Positions 43,300 through 58,200 of a stretch of DNA of 64,000 nucleotides are shown here, piece after piece; within the stretch, counting starts at the first letter, position 1; each line of letters begins with the position of its first letter. Source of the stretch: Anastrepha obliqua (lineage: Eukaryota > Arthropoda > Insecta > Diptera > Tephritidae); assembly GCF_027943255.1 (NCBI RefSeq), contig NC_072892.1:18375792-18439791 (forward strand). Reading direction: 5' to 3'. The notes below the pieces were generated by a model. That model did not search any database. It was not told where the DNA came from and worked only from the letters and a program-made list of their open reading frames with translations. A program made the position numbers and the translations under genes.

Positions 43300-46200
43300 C
43301 TGTTGGAGTAATGTGACCAAATGAAAGGACAATTACATGAGGAACTTGCAGGCTCTGGGGAAATTTGTATGCATTTATATAATGTATTTGAGGGGCGGGC
43401 AAACAGACGATACACTTGACCAGGAGTCTAATGTTATTCTTTTAGCGCAGCGTTAATTGAATTTGAAATTATTTACAGAGTGCTGGCAACATTTGTACAC
43501 AGGGATATGCAATTGAAAGGAAACTGAATTACAAAAAAATATTTTTTTTCTATTGCTTGTATGCATTTTTTCAAATATTGATAAATGCATTTATCACGAG
43601 AAGCTATTGAAGCCTGCACCGGAAGGGAACTGCGCTTTTTCTATAAATACTTGATGTCGGAAAGAAAATTAAAAAAATATATATTGGAGAGCTTTGGGTT
43701 TGAAGTGATAGAGAAGATTGTCTTTACTGCAGCATGTGAAGGCACCCCGCACAACACTAACCCCCTTTTCACATGCCCTATGAAACCCACTCATCTAACA
43801 CCCCTCTGCCTCTGGACCCAAACCGTCGAAACAGCTAGTTTCCTGGGCCTACCGTTAGATGAGCTAGACGAAGACGACCGGTGATTACGCTACACTGACA
43901 GGGTAAAGGTACTGCTACAATAACAACAACATTGTCTTTACTGATTTGAGCCACTGAATCCATAGGTTTTGACTAATAAAAGAAAGAAACTGGCAACTGC
44001 TGAGCAAAGAAAATTTTCTACTGCCTTTGACTGATTCTGTGCATCTGAACCTGACCCAATGCACTTTGCGCCCGAAGAAATTTATTTATTTTAGCTGCAC
44101 TGAAAATTATACAGGGTGCTCCGAATAGAGGGGTCTTTGAGTTTGAAGTGACTGAGAAAATTGTGTTTAATTATTTGAGTCACTGAATCCATAGGTTTTG
44201 ACTAATAAAATTTAGCGCTCTAAATAATGAAATAGCCGAATGGGTTGGTGCGTGACTACCATTCGGAATTCAGAGAGAACGTAAGTTCAAGTCGCGGTGA
44301 AACACCAAAATGAAGAAAAAGTTTTTTCTCATAGCGGTCGCCCCTCGGCAGGCAATGGCTAACCTCCGAGCGTATTTCTGCCATGAAAACTTCTTAAAAA
44401 AAATATCTGCCGTTCGGAGTGGGCTTGAAACTGTAGGTCCCTCCATTTGTGGACTCGGCCAAACACCCAAAAAGGATGTACGCGCCAATTATATATATAG
44501 TATGTATATGGTATACATAAATAATGAAATGTAAATTTGTATGTCGAGAAACTGGCAACTGTTGAGCAAAGAATATTTTCTACTGCCTTTGACTGATCCT
44601 GCGCATCTGAACCTGACACAATGCACTTTGCGCCACGCAGAAATTTTTTTATTTTAGCTGCACTTTCCTGTAATTACATTCACACATACATGAAAGAAAA
44701 CTATACAGGGTGCTCCAAATAGAGGTGTCTTTGTAAATATAATAGAGGTGTCTCAGTAACCTGCCTCCGTGGAATGAAATGAGTTTTTCCACAGCTGAAT
44801 CGCTTATTTACAATTTAATTAGTTGTGTTTCCCAAGCCGCTCGATTTCTACAAAGGAACTATGTGAGGAAATACAATAAAACTGTCTCATTTGAGCAATA
44901 TCTCCTAAATTTCTGTTTTGTTATCATAGAAGCGCTTGAGACCCTTAAGCGGAATATCGTTTGAGCCATTTGTGAGATGGAACCATGAGCCGTCAACAAG
45001 TAGGTTTGGCAGCATGCGCTGCAGTGGAATCAGCCGAGACATCCGCATGAATGAATTGTGCCTCATATGTTAATTTTATTTCCTTAAAAAGGAAAATACT
45101 TGTATTTGAACCTGCCTGTTCTTATGAATTTACTTCAACACTTTTCTTCCAAGTATGCAGATGCAAGCTGACATTGATGATGAGTTGACAAATCAATTTA
45201 TCATGCGACTCGTAGAGTGTATCTGATGTATTGCCATCGGTTGGGAAGGCCACTAAGTAGAAGTGAAGCACAGGCGCGCATGTGAGAATACATGTGAAGT
45301 TGCTAGTGAAATAAAGGAGAGATAGGATGACGTACATTTATAGGTATTCACACATACATATATAAGTGCCTGTTTACATAGATATACAACTTTTCACTAC
45401 CGATTCCGCACACTTCAAAAAATCAGTAGAAATTGATCACTACCGAAAAGTTATGTTTGTTGCTAAATTCTGTACTAAATTTACATTGATTTAGTTGTTT
45501 TTGTTTTAACATTAATAGAAGCCCCGTCAGTGTAGGGTATATCACCGGTCATCTTCGTCTGGCTCATCTAAAGGTAGGCCCAGGCAACATGCTGTTTCGA
45601 CGGGTTGGGTCCAGAGGCAGAGGGGTGTTAGATGAGTGAGTTTCAAGGGGCATGTGAAAAGGTGGTTAATGTCGTGCGGGGTGCCTTCACATGCCGGACA
45701 TATGTTTGGTATGTCGTGGTCAATTTTGGATAAGTAGGAGTTTAACCTGCTACAGTATCACGAGGAAGCTGGAGCTCTTCATCTGCTGTAGGTGGTGGTT
45801 GGACTCCGATTATGGCATTCACAGGACGGGAGCTTAAGAACTTGGTGACGGTCTCTCGTTGAATGTCGTTTATTGACTGTCTAAACACTGTCTGGTACAG
45901 TGGATTTTTGTCAGTCTTTTCCTGGATCTCGTCGGCGTAGCTTAAAAGGTGTCTCCTGACATGCCTAGGAGGCGGCTCTGGCTCAAGCAGGTGTCTGCAA
46001 GGGTGAAACCTGTGGTAGCACCCTAGGAGGAACTGCTTGCTGAGCAGTTTGTTGTGCTCCATTACAGGGAGCATTTGTGCCTCATTGTGAAGGTGTTTAA
46101 TAGGGGACATCAGGAGGCAACCGGTCGCTTTCCGAATGGCAGTATTTTGGCATGTCTGTAGCTTTATCCACTGCATGTCACTAGTTCCAAGCCACCAGAC

Positions 46201-49200
46201 AGCAACAGTTCCTTGTCTTTGCCCTAAGTGCTGCCGGCAAGTGATTTGAGCACCTTGTTGCAATTTTGGACTTTAGTGACAATTGCGGTTGTGTGCGCTG
46301 AGAAGGAGAACAAACTGACGAAGGTTACACCCAAAATTGTGGGATAGTTTACCGTCGGAATTGGTGTGTCATCGACTCTTACCTTGAGGGACAGTTTGAC
46401 CTCCTTTGTCCAGGTGGCAAAGAGGCTCGCCGTGGACTTAGTGGGGGAAAGTTGGAGATTCCTCGCAGTGAAAAAGCGAGAAAGGTCGGTGAGATAGTTG
46501 TCACTGCCATTTGAAATACTCCCGGCAATACTTGCCAGTATTCAACTACTGGTTTTTTACAACGCCATCATTACTTTTTTCACCTCTCTTGCATTCTAAC
46601 TTTCACATTTATACTCTTAATCCCAAGCGTAATACTGTACAATAACAACGGCTGACACCATTTTGTACAACTTCAGAAACAAACTTCAGCTTTTTTAAAG
46701 GAAATTAAAGTTGAGTTGCTTGTCTCCAGCACTCTTGCATAGAACGAACGAAATCTTCCAAGAGTCTCCTATGATTTATATATTATGTGCCTCAAGTGGG
46801 CTGATAACAGGCAGAGGCTTGTATGTGCATACCCTATATTTAGTAAAATTTTTTACTAAAGCAGAGTATTAATATTAGCTCGAATACAGTAAAAGAATGT
46901 ATCGACGTTTTGACAGAACTATCACAGTATTATGTAATAAACCTGCCCTGGGTGCCGGGTCAGAAGGCAACTGCAAAGCAGATGAACTCGCCAGGTTGGG
47001 TACCATATTACCGATCCAACCAGACAAAGCGAGCATACCTATAGCTTTAGCTACTTGTAAGATGCTTATAGACAAACACACTATCAGAGCTGCCAACAGG
47101 CTATGGACCCAGTCCCTGACCTGTGCAACAAGTAGAATGGCGTGGCCAGAATGGAACATGGGCCGCACAAACCGACTGTTGAAACTGAACAGGAAGAACA
47201 TGAGAAATCATCTTGGGGTTCTAACAGGGCATTGTCCGATTGCCAGTAGACTGGGAGCACCCCATAACGACTATTGCAGAAGCTGTAACGATATTGGAGA
47301 AGAAGAGACTATAGCACACTTTCTATGCGGGTGCAAGGCTCTGGATAGAAGAAAGTTCAATATTTTAGGAAAAAGTTCCCTGAATAACTTGGCAGAAGTA
47401 GCCAATATAAAAATAATAAGCCTTGTTAGATATATTATAGCCACAGGTTGGTTCAAAGTGGCTGAGTTCGAATAATCCAAAGGCATGACTTTTTTAAGCG
47501 AGACGTTTTCGCAAAGAGTGTAAGTAAATTTTCGCAAAATTTTTTTACGTTCACTATACGTTCATAGGTTTTGAGCGCTTTCAAGGGTAACGATCACTCC
47601 GGCTAAAATTATATAAGATTTAGTATAGATTATATGGATGAGATTTGTGAGGGGTTGGATAGGTCCGTGCACTTAGTTAGGAAGACCATTGCACTACACC
47701 CAGTTAGATTAGAGTGGAAGGAATAGAGGGACAGGATAGATATTATATGGATGGTAAGACTGAAAAATTGGTTTGAGGTCACTCTTTTGCGAATCCTTTG
47801 CATTCATTGATGAATCTTAAGAAGTCCGGAAGATTAAGAGTATAAACTTTATCGATATTGAGTACATCGCATCCCCATAGGCTAAGTCTGATACGCCGAA
47901 TGCTCTGCAGTGTCTTCATTCCCACGGCAGAATAGGCAAATGGGGTCATCATATTGTGGAGCAAATGAATAGTATTGCGGAGTTAAGAAAAGTAGAAATG
48001 GCTCAGTAGTTATTAGTGACTTCTGTAGCAGCTACCGCAAAGTACGGCGATATTGTGGAGGCGAATTTCATACAAATGGCCTACGAGCAGATTGAAAAGT
48101 ACCACAGAAGTATCGATGAAATGCAATTTTATTTGGTTCGATTTTATTTTTTAAAAACACTTTTCTTAAAAAAATTTGCCAATTGCTGCTGAGCGATGCT
48201 CATAATTTTTTTTGTTTATATTTGTTTAATGTTCATGTTGACGTTTTTCTCATTTCAAAATTGAAAATATGGGTTGATAGTCCGACATGTAATGCTGCAA
48301 AAAGAATTTGTCTAAAATGGGACGTCAGGCGCTCAAAGGCGCTGCTTAGTCGGTCAAGGAAAAAAGTGTCTATGTTAATTGCTTTGGCCACACGTCACTC
48401 TCTCCTCGGTCGACATGCTCAAAGCTTGAACGCACGTCATTCCGACTATTGCAGAATCTGCAAGAATGAGGAAGAGGAAGAGTCTGTCAGACATCTTCTC
48501 CACGTGGCGTGCCACTAGCTTTAGATACTTTGGTTCATTGTTCTTAAAATATACTGATGACCTTAGGGATATATAAATTTCATTACGCGATGAGCAAGCA
48601 GGCTTCCGTCCCCATTGGAGTTGCGTAGATCAACCGAATACTCTGAGTATAATTATTGAACAATCCTTAGAATGGAACACCCCACTTTATATGGTGTTCA
48701 TTGATTTCTAGAAGGCACACTGCAATATGATCTTCCCTCGAAAAAAAGGAGTTCCTACAAAAATTGTGCAGATTATAAAGGCACTATACTGTACTACAGA
48801 GCTACAGCTCTCCACAATGGCGCCACAAGCACTCCATTTAGAATAACACCCGGTATGAAACAGGGCTCCCCACTGTCGCCACTTCCTTTCCCGGCCACAC
48901 TTGACTTGAAGTGATGCAGTATGTTGAAAAAGGGAGCCAAGACATCGCTTGGACGCTCTCCCGACCTCGACTATGCTGACGATATTTGCCTGCTTCACAC
49001 AGGCATTCCGACATGCAGGCCAAATTCGATTTTATAGTCACCGCTGCACGAAACGTTGGCCTGGAAATAAACAGCAAGAAAACGGTAGCCATGCGAATCA
49101 ATAATACAAAATCCCAACAAAATTGTAACCGAGAGAGAAGCGGTGCAGTATGTTGAAAGTTTCTGTTATCTCGATAGCATAATTTCAACGAATGGTGGCG

Positions 49201-52200
49201 CTGAAGAAGACGCAGAAAACCGTCTGCTTAAAGCTAGGTCAGCCTTTGGACGGTTACAGCCAATTTGGAAAAATAGACAAATCTCGCAGAAAATTAAAAC
49301 AAGAGTAGTCAACTCATGAGTAAAATCCATACTCTTATATGGCAGTGAAATGTGGCTGGTATCGAGAAGCATTACGCAGAAACTAGGAAGCTTCCTTATA
49401 AAGTTTTTTGGCCGAACACTATCCGAAATACGGACTCATGGCAGACCACCGAGCAAGATTCCATCCAAAAGGCGATAAGTGGTCGTAAATGGCGAGCACA
49501 ATCTCAGAAAGGACAGGGAAAGGATTTGCAGAACAGCATTGGAATGGAACCAACAAGGACACAGACGACCCACGAAATACTTGGAAGCGTTCTAACCTTC
49601 GTGAACTAGAAACAGTTAAACCAACGTGGGATGTCGTAAAGAGCACAACGCTTAACAGAATAAAATAAAAATATTTTTTGAAGCCCTATGTTCCCAAGTG
49701 GAATAATAAAGTAATAAAAAATAAATAAAAAAATTAAGGGCTTGCACCTGAAACGAAATGGTTTGACGAGGAGTAGCAGGGAAACTGTCACTGTGGTTTT
49801 AAAATGGATCGGCAATTTTCTACGCGAGTTGGTTTAAAGACCGACTGCCACTTCTACGTACCTACCTGCCTACCTCATTTGGCAATTAATGTTGCTAGCA
49901 ACATTTCACGGCAAATCAAATGCGTCTTGCTGGCGAAATTTTCCGGCTTAACTCGAAATGTGCCATATTTTAATGCTCGTTAATTGTTCTTGCATACTTT
50001 TGGCGCTTCAGCCTTTCAGATTATATTTATATATATAATTGGCGCGTACACCCTTTTTGGGTGTGCGGCCGAGCTCCTCCTCCTATTTGTGGTGTGCGCC
50101 TTGATGTTGTTCCACAAATGGAGGGACCTACAGTTTCAAGCCGACTCCGAATGGCAATATTTTTGTGAGGAGCTTTTTCATGGCAGAAATACACTCGGAG
50201 GTTTGCCATTGCCTGCCGAGGGGCGACCGCTTTTTGAAAAATGTTTTTCTTAATTTTGGTGTTTCATCGAGATTCGAACCTACGTTCTCTCTGTGAATTC
50301 CGAATGGTAGTCACGCACTAACCCATTCGGCTACGGCGGCCGCCCCGCCTTTGAGATTACACCGATGAATCTCGAACTATAACCCAATTTCCGTATGCTT
50401 AGTAGAGTCATGCGTGTCATAATAGATGGCGTATGGAATTGACTTATAAATAAAATATTGAATGGTTGAGCGTAAAAATTGCCATTGTCAACTCCTATGA
50501 AAATCTGGTAACAGAAACTCAGGTGTGTGGTCATAAGCCTTCCTAATATATTCCATCTCAAAGAAGGCAATCTTACGGGACATGTAAGAATTCTGGGTTG
50601 AATTCTGAACTCTACGTGCCCGACAGTCCACGACAAGATGGAAAGGAAACTAGAATTGTCCAAGAAATTTAAAGTGGTCATTAATGCGAAAAACCACCAC
50701 TGAGAATGTCTACGGAGAGGAATGTGCTGTGCCAACATTAACATTCTCTCTGACAGTCAAGCAGCTCTAAAATCGCTGGGTAGCTTCTCATTCCAATCAA
50801 GGTTGGTGGGAATGTTTTAAAATCCTCAACACTCTAGCATCAAGAAATTTTGTTACCTTGATATGGGTTCCGAGACATGAGGGGCATGAAGGGAATAAAA
50901 TTGCGTACACTTTAGCGAAAAAGGGGGCAAACACTTCCTTCATAGGTCCTGAACCTTTCTGCGGGGTTAATAACAGCTTCAAAAGTGCCTTTCTACGTGA
51001 GCAGGAACAACGAGGCTTAATCGATTACTGGAGAACCCAATCGGGCATGCGGAAAACGAAAGGACTCATAGATCCCGAACGGATAAAGGCAGAAGCAATC
51101 CTTAACCTAAGCAGAAAGGACATAAAACTTTACACTGAACTACTAACAGGACACTTAATTATCACATGAAAAAGATAGGTGCGATAGAAAATGATTCGTG
51201 TAGAATCTGCAAAGAGGCACAAGAAACAGCAGAACACGTTCTATGCGACCACCCAGCAGTGGCACGACGCAGACTAAATTACCTGGGAAATGGAGCCATA
51301 CATCCAAATCTGCTGGTACAAATTAAGTATACAGCAGTTTTAGGATTTATTAACAGCCTAAAACTGTTTGAGTAGGCTACATGGCTGAGCAATAGATCTC
51401 TTCAGGTCGCTGTGCATAAAGCGCCAATCAATAATAATAATAATAAAAAAATGTGGCCATCAGCTTGACTAAAACAATTTCGCTAAGCATTTTCAAATCC
51501 CCCTACTTAAGCGCTTCAGATTTTTTTATTTTGGTAAATATGCACTCTGAATTAATTTGAACACAGCCGATATTTATGGGCTTTGGTAAATAAGACAGCA
51601 GCCCTCAGAATGATTGATGCCATGATTTAAATTATCATATTTTTCTCTTTTTTGCTTTAGAGTTGAACAAAGTAATTTTCGAGTAATTCAAGTAATTTGC
51701 TAATATATATTTTTGCTGAATTGCCCAAAGTGGCGCTATTTCCTTACTGCGTTTGTTCAGAATTCCTTCAAAATTACGCAAAGCGGCTTACGCTTTGATG
51801 ATTAAAGACTTGACAAGGCAGTACAGGGGCTGCAAGAGTATAGGCAATAAACTGCGTTACGGTTGCGGCTGCTAAGTTCGCTTTTTTAGAAAAATGTTTC
51901 ATGTACTTCTTTCAACTTTTAGCGCGGAATTTTTGGAATTTCTAGTATTGCACTAATGTGGAAATGTTTGTATTTAAGCCGTTACTCGTTCACTCACCTG
52001 TCTCGTATTTTCCTTCATCTGCCTTCGAGCCATTTCCAGCAACAATCGTTTGCGCAGCACGTCCAACGGATTCACAATTGACAATGACGGTTTGTTTCGT
52101 TTCTCCAGCAAATAATCATTCTGCGAACAGAGATTGAGATTCAATTGTGTTGTTGTTTAAGTGTATAAAAGTTTATATGCATTTTTTGAAAGAAAACAAA

Positions 52201-55200
52201 GATGTGCCTTAAAGAAACAAAAGTGATGAAGAAATAATAAAGTGGCTGTTTAATGCTCTGTTGAATATTAAATAATTCTAGAACAATGAAATATATTTCA
52301 GTTACGGATCACTCGGGGAGAGTGCGTATATTGTGCTACAATTTATGGTGTATTACGAGTGAAAGTAGCAAATGGAAAATCATCAGATAAACACTACCCA
52401 CACACCCAAACACACATACATATCATAAATACAAATATTTTTGGCTGCGGTGCAGAGCTGTTGGCATTTAAAAATATTTAAAAGCTTTTCTGAAAATACG
52501 CATATTTGTGCAGCTACAGTTATAAACCGATTTAAGTATAAATTTATACAATATGTGCGCATGTATGCACGTATGCGTGTGGTGGTAGACTTTAATATGA
52601 AACAATGAAATTTTCGAAAATGATAACTGATGTTTTTACAGTCACTCGCCACAAACAATGGTAATTCTCCCGCTGTTACGAGCCACTTGGATTTTTTTTT
52701 TAATTTATGTATGTGGAAGTATGCAAATTTGTACGAGCATTTGCTGCCGTTAACCACAGTGTGTGCTGCATTTGCTGCCGCTTTTTATGTGACTTCGGCT
52801 GTGGCATTGTGGCTGCGGTCGCCGCTGTTGGTGGTTGCCTTTGCGTAACGTGCACGTATAACAAGATCGATGTATATAATTTGTATACCCGTCGAGTGCG
52901 GCTGCAATGGTCAAATAATTGAAACATAACAACGCACATTTGTACATACGAGCACTTATACATACACACTTGTGCACATATGAATGCATATTTTGGTGTT
53001 CATACTATGCAGCTGCCTTTTTTGTTTTTAACAAATATAATTTTCTATTCTTAAACAAATATATAGATAAATACATATTTAGAAATGTGGATGACGTATG
53101 GAAACGGGAGAAATGCGAAGGTAATTATTGCCTTCGATTGCATGTTACGAATTCAAGATGTGCGTAAATAATTTATTACTCATACGCACCGGTGCCTTGT
53201 GTCGGGCAATAAAGAGATAGCACTCATGTATTTGTATCAGGTGCTGTTTTAAGAGCTGGCGAACTTGAAAGGATAATATTGGGTTGTTCGGAAAGTAGTT
53301 TGATTTTTTTGTGAATATATCGAGCTTCGAGGTTACGACCACACCTTTTAGGTGGTCATGAATAAAGGGTGGTTAAATTTCAAGGGCCGATATTGAATGT
53401 GAACCACACCTAATCGTCAAGTTTTGTTTCTGCATTTCATTTGACATTTTTCAATTTCAGACCAATTCAATTTGAATAATGGAAAGATACACAATCGAGC
53501 AACACGTTAAAGTTAGGCAACAGTGAATGACCGATTTTCGAAGAAAATAATCTTCAGTGATGAGCCACATTTTCGCCTCAGTGGATTCGTCAATAAGCAG
53601 AATTGTGGCATTTGGGCGAATGATAATCCGAGAGTGATTGCTGAAAAACCAATGCACCCACAAAGAGTGACTGTTTGGTGCGGTTTATGGGCCGGTGGCA
53701 TCATTGGGCCGTATTTTTTCCAAAAAGAGGCCGGTCAGGCAGTTACTGTGAATGTTGTTCACTATCGTGAGATGATAACGAACTTTTTATGGCCCGAATT
53801 GGAAGATATGGATGTGGACGATATGTGCTTTCAACAGGACGGTGCCACTTGTCACACAGCTAACGAAACAACGGCTCTTTTGCGCGAAAAATTTGATAGC
53901 CGAATAATCTCACGTCGCGGCGATCATGTGATTTGACACGGTTGGACTTCTTTCTTTGGGGTTATTTGAAAGAAAAGGTGTGTCGTCGATAAGTCAGCAA
54001 CAATTCAAGAGCTAAAGGATGAGATAATTCGGCACATTAACGGCATAGAACCTCAATTATGCCCGTCATCGAAAATTTGAACCATCGGATGGAGGTGTAC
54101 CGCCGAGACCGCGGCGGCCATTTGGCCGATATTTTGTTCCATACGTAATTGAGCTATGCCAATATTATCATAATAAAGAGAAATGACAATAATTTTCTAA
54201 AAAATTGTATTTTATTCAAAATCAACACCGGCCCTTGAAACTTAACCACCCTTTAGTTGAATTCGATAAATTTAACCTCTCACCGATCTCACGTGTTGTT
54301 ATTCGCCGGTTTGCATCAACGAATGCTTTTATCGCTTCTTTATCAGCTTCAACCGACCTTCTAGAACGTGGACCAACTTCGACATCAAAATTGCCGGATC
54401 GAAATTTTGCAAACCAGTTCTGGCACTGGCGTATTGTCAACACATCTTCTCCATATACATCGGTTGATTTCTTTCTGGCTTGAACGGCATTTTTACCTTT
54501 TCTATAGTAAAAAAAGTAAAATATGATGAAAATGCTGCTTATTGCTCTCCATATTTAAAAGGTCACCGACCAAAAACTACTGCGTAAATTCAATTTTACT
54601 TATTCACACACAAACCTTTCTATATCAGCTGTCGAAACATAAAATGACAATGCGACTTAAGTGTGAAGTTAGCTGCGAAAAATACAATTAAGTCCTCTGT
54701 CGGGAAAAAACGAAATTACTTTCCGAACAACCGAATATATGCAATTTTACGGCAGCTGAAAATAGCCGCCTCTTACATTAGGCCTTCAAATGAAATATAT
54801 TTTTAAAGCCTCATATGAATATAAGGAAAGCAGACTTCCACATAAATTGTCGTGTGATAGGAGAAAACATTTTTTGGAATGAGCACCTAAATGAAATGGG
54901 CTCAGAATTTGGATTAACTTTCAACGATTGCATCAATAGTAGGCAGTGACATAGCCTTTGCATACAGTTGCTGACAGAATTAAATGCCAAACACAACCAG
55001 AGAACAAAGCGAAAAGGCACTTGCAAGCGCTTGACGCATTTACAGATACTTAGGCCAAACAAAGGGCCACAAAGAACCACTTCAAATTGGTACTAAATGA
55101 ATCGCTGAACTAAATTCTGAGTATTATCTAATAATTTTCCTCTGTAAATTATAAGAAATGCTATCTTTTTCTTTCACTCATTACAATTGAAACTAGTTAA

Positions 55201-58200
55201 TTAGTGATAAGTTTAATTTTACTTTGATTAATTTATTTAAAATTAATCTGTTTTCATAGTCTGTAAGAAATACATACTGTATTTTTTATACTATTAACTG
55301 AATAAATAAGTAAATAAATGTGTAATTTATCAAGACGTGAATTAAGAATTACGTAAAATATTGTCTTCGACACCAAATCCAAAGCACTGGTAGCAGAGAG
55401 TAGAGATCTATGTGAGATCTTTTTACAGATCAGCCAGCACTACCTAACCTAACCTTGTCATTTTCCGCCATCAAACCACAGTTATCGATATCGATAGTTT
55501 TTATGCTGCAAAAAGACACCCTATACAGGTGCACATGCACGGATGTATAATTAAATGAATGACTTGTGGCAGGTATTGCAGGCAATGTGAGCCGCATGAG
55601 GTAGTAAAACATTTACCTGTAGTTGTGTGTATGTATGTGTGAGTATTCGTTTGTCCGTGCATGGGGAACTTTTAGGCTCATGTGTAGTTATTTGTAAGTA
55701 TGTGTACGTGCATATCTGGTGTGTGGTGCATGACAACTTCTGCTTGGGAAGACTCTTAAAAACAGTCTCGGACATCATTACGCAGAGAGGAGGTGTGGAA
55801 ACACGCAAAGCTTATTACTGTAATCGCCGAAGGTAACAAGATAAATATCACAAATGAAAACAATGAGGTTTTTCACAACAAAACTTCTGGTGTTTGAATT
55901 CTTTGCTAAGTCAGATTGTCACCATCATGCACTTGTGAGCGTTTGTTTGTATGTGTGAGTGCAGGCGCGCGCGAACATGAGAAACTAAGGAAAACAAACT
56001 TTCACTTTACTTTTTGGTTTTACAAAAATAAATATTTTTACAGTTGTTTCACACACACACACACACACATACATACATGCACACAAACACACTAGTCCGA
56101 ACGTTATCAAATACTCGCTGAAAATACAAGAAACGGCACGTGAGCTGAGGACGCAAACAAAGATCACATAAAGCCAAATGTTGGAGGAAGACAAGGAAAT
56201 CCCATTTTTCGCTCAATGTCGCACGTACAATGAACGCGTGTGTACGAGTGTTTGCATGTGTATGTGTGTGTGAAAACATTAACGCATATTTACATGCGAC
56301 TGTAGGGAAGTAACGACCACCGTAACCGGGTGGATTTGTGCGTGACTACCATGTAAGTATACATCATTAAAAGTTTGCGACTCAGAAAAAAAAAATAAAA
56401 ATAAATAAATAATTGACGCGTACACCTCTATTAGGTGCTTCGCCGAGCTCTTTCTCCTGCTTGTGGCGAGCGTCTTGATTTCGGACTCAAATGGACTTTG
56501 CAACTTATACGTTTGGAATAATTTTGAAAAAATAAATGAAAAAATTGAAATTGAATAACTAATTGAAAAATAATAACTAACAGCACCGCAAAGTCTGGGC
56601 AATAACAAAAAGCTGTTAAATGGGTGTGGGCGGTAAATTTTAGCTTCCAGTAATTTGCATGAAATTTCGTTTGCATCTAAATAGCCCTTGGCCAAAGCAG
56701 TGGCTTGGTCCACTCGGTGCGAACAATTAGCTAACAAATTAAAGTTAATATTTTAAATGACAAAGAAAAAAAGAAAGCAAATATGTATTTAAAAGTATAT
56801 GAAAATGTGTGTGTATGTATTTTCAAATCGGATAATAGGAAAAGTTTGTGTGCTTGTGCGGAGCGTGAGTTTCTAATTTAATTGTGCTGCTCAGTAAAAT
56901 TTGTCTGAAATGATGCTCGATGTTTAGTTGCTTCTTGTAAGATTGTGAATTCCTTAAATACCCGCCTGCCCCTACCGCTTGAATATTCCTCTTCAGATGC
57001 CAATGTCCGATTTCTTTTATTGACCAGATGGTTTGGAGCGTTAATTGTAGTTAATTAAATAAACGGAATGCCAAGAGCTTAATTTATGACGATAAGTGCA
57101 CACTAATGCATGCATATTTATACAAGTACAGTTGTGTTCAAAAAATAGTAGACTTAAACTCGACTAGACAAAATGTAGACTTAAGTTTATTAAAAATGTT
57201 AAATCGGTACCCCCGTTTGCTGTATTGATGGATGATATTAGCCTGCTACATTCATGCAAAGAAGTGACACCACATTCGAGCTTTCCATAGAGGAATAACA
57301 AACACAACCAACGGCGCCGTAGCCGAATGGCTTGGTGCGTGACTACCATTCGGAGTTCACAGAGAACGTTGGTTCGAATCTCGGTGAAACACCAAAATGA
57401 AGAAGAAGTTTTTTCTAATAGCGCTCGCCCCTCGACAGGCAATGGCAAACCTCCGATAGAGAGCAGTCCGCGCGCTCCGGTACCTCAAGCCTTAAACTCA
57501 TCTATCTCGAAACGACTTTTTTCGGTCTGGTGTTGTCTGGTGAAATTTTAATTTGTTGTTCACAACATCAATGGCTATCGCCCGTACTAGAATCATATTA
57601 TTTTTACAAATGTTTCGTATTTTTCTGATTAAAAAACTAAAAAAAGCCGATTTTAAGAGTGTCAAATTCGAAACCGTGCCATTTTGTCAAATTTTTTTTT
57701 TATTCTAGTACGGGACTAGTACTGATTAATAACTTTTTTGGTTTCTGTGTTTCAGACAAATAGAAGAGCCAAAATGGACAACACCGTCCAGGTCCAATTT
57801 TTGAGAAGGGTCAACTTCAGCGACATTTTTAAAATTATAAAAATTAAAAAAAAATTTTATGTAAAAATTCAAAATTTTTTTTTTAGTACGAAAATTAAAA
57901 ATTTTTTTTTGAATGAAATTTTTTTATTAAATTTTTTTAAAGAAATTTTAAAAAAACTTTTACCATAAATTTTTGTATGTAAAATAAGTTAAATAAAAAA
58001 CGTTAAAAATTTAAATATCGTTTTACATTTTTTTATTGTAAAAAAAATTGTTGAAAATACACTAAATTTTAGAGCCAACCATTCGAACCACCGGGACCCC
58101 AAAAGCATTAAGGTATTGAAATGGCCTGCATAGTTCCAAGAATTTTGAAATTTTTTGTGGTACTGGTATGGCTTTAAGGACACTATTTTATTTATTAAAA

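Larger units (their letters stand above)
43693..44735. repeat. imperfect tandem duplication, each unit hit by a retroelement
   Basis: Unit 1 runs 43693-44150 (less the LINE at 43730-43930) and unit 2 runs 44135-44735 (less the SINE at 44234-44517). Shared landmarks in order are TTTGAAGTGA, CACTGAATCCATAGGTTTTG, ACTGGCAACTG(C/T)TGAGCAAAG, CTGACACAATGCACTTTGCG and ACAGGGTGCTCC. The copies are diverged but clearly the same. Function unknown. Confidence 0.8.

Noticed and set aside
44234..44310. tRNA gene at the A/B box sequences of the SINE copies (also 18763, 50270, 57313)
   Set aside because: The heads are followed by the same 250 bp SINE body, have flanking target duplications, and do not form a full cloverleaf by eye. 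They are SINE heads.
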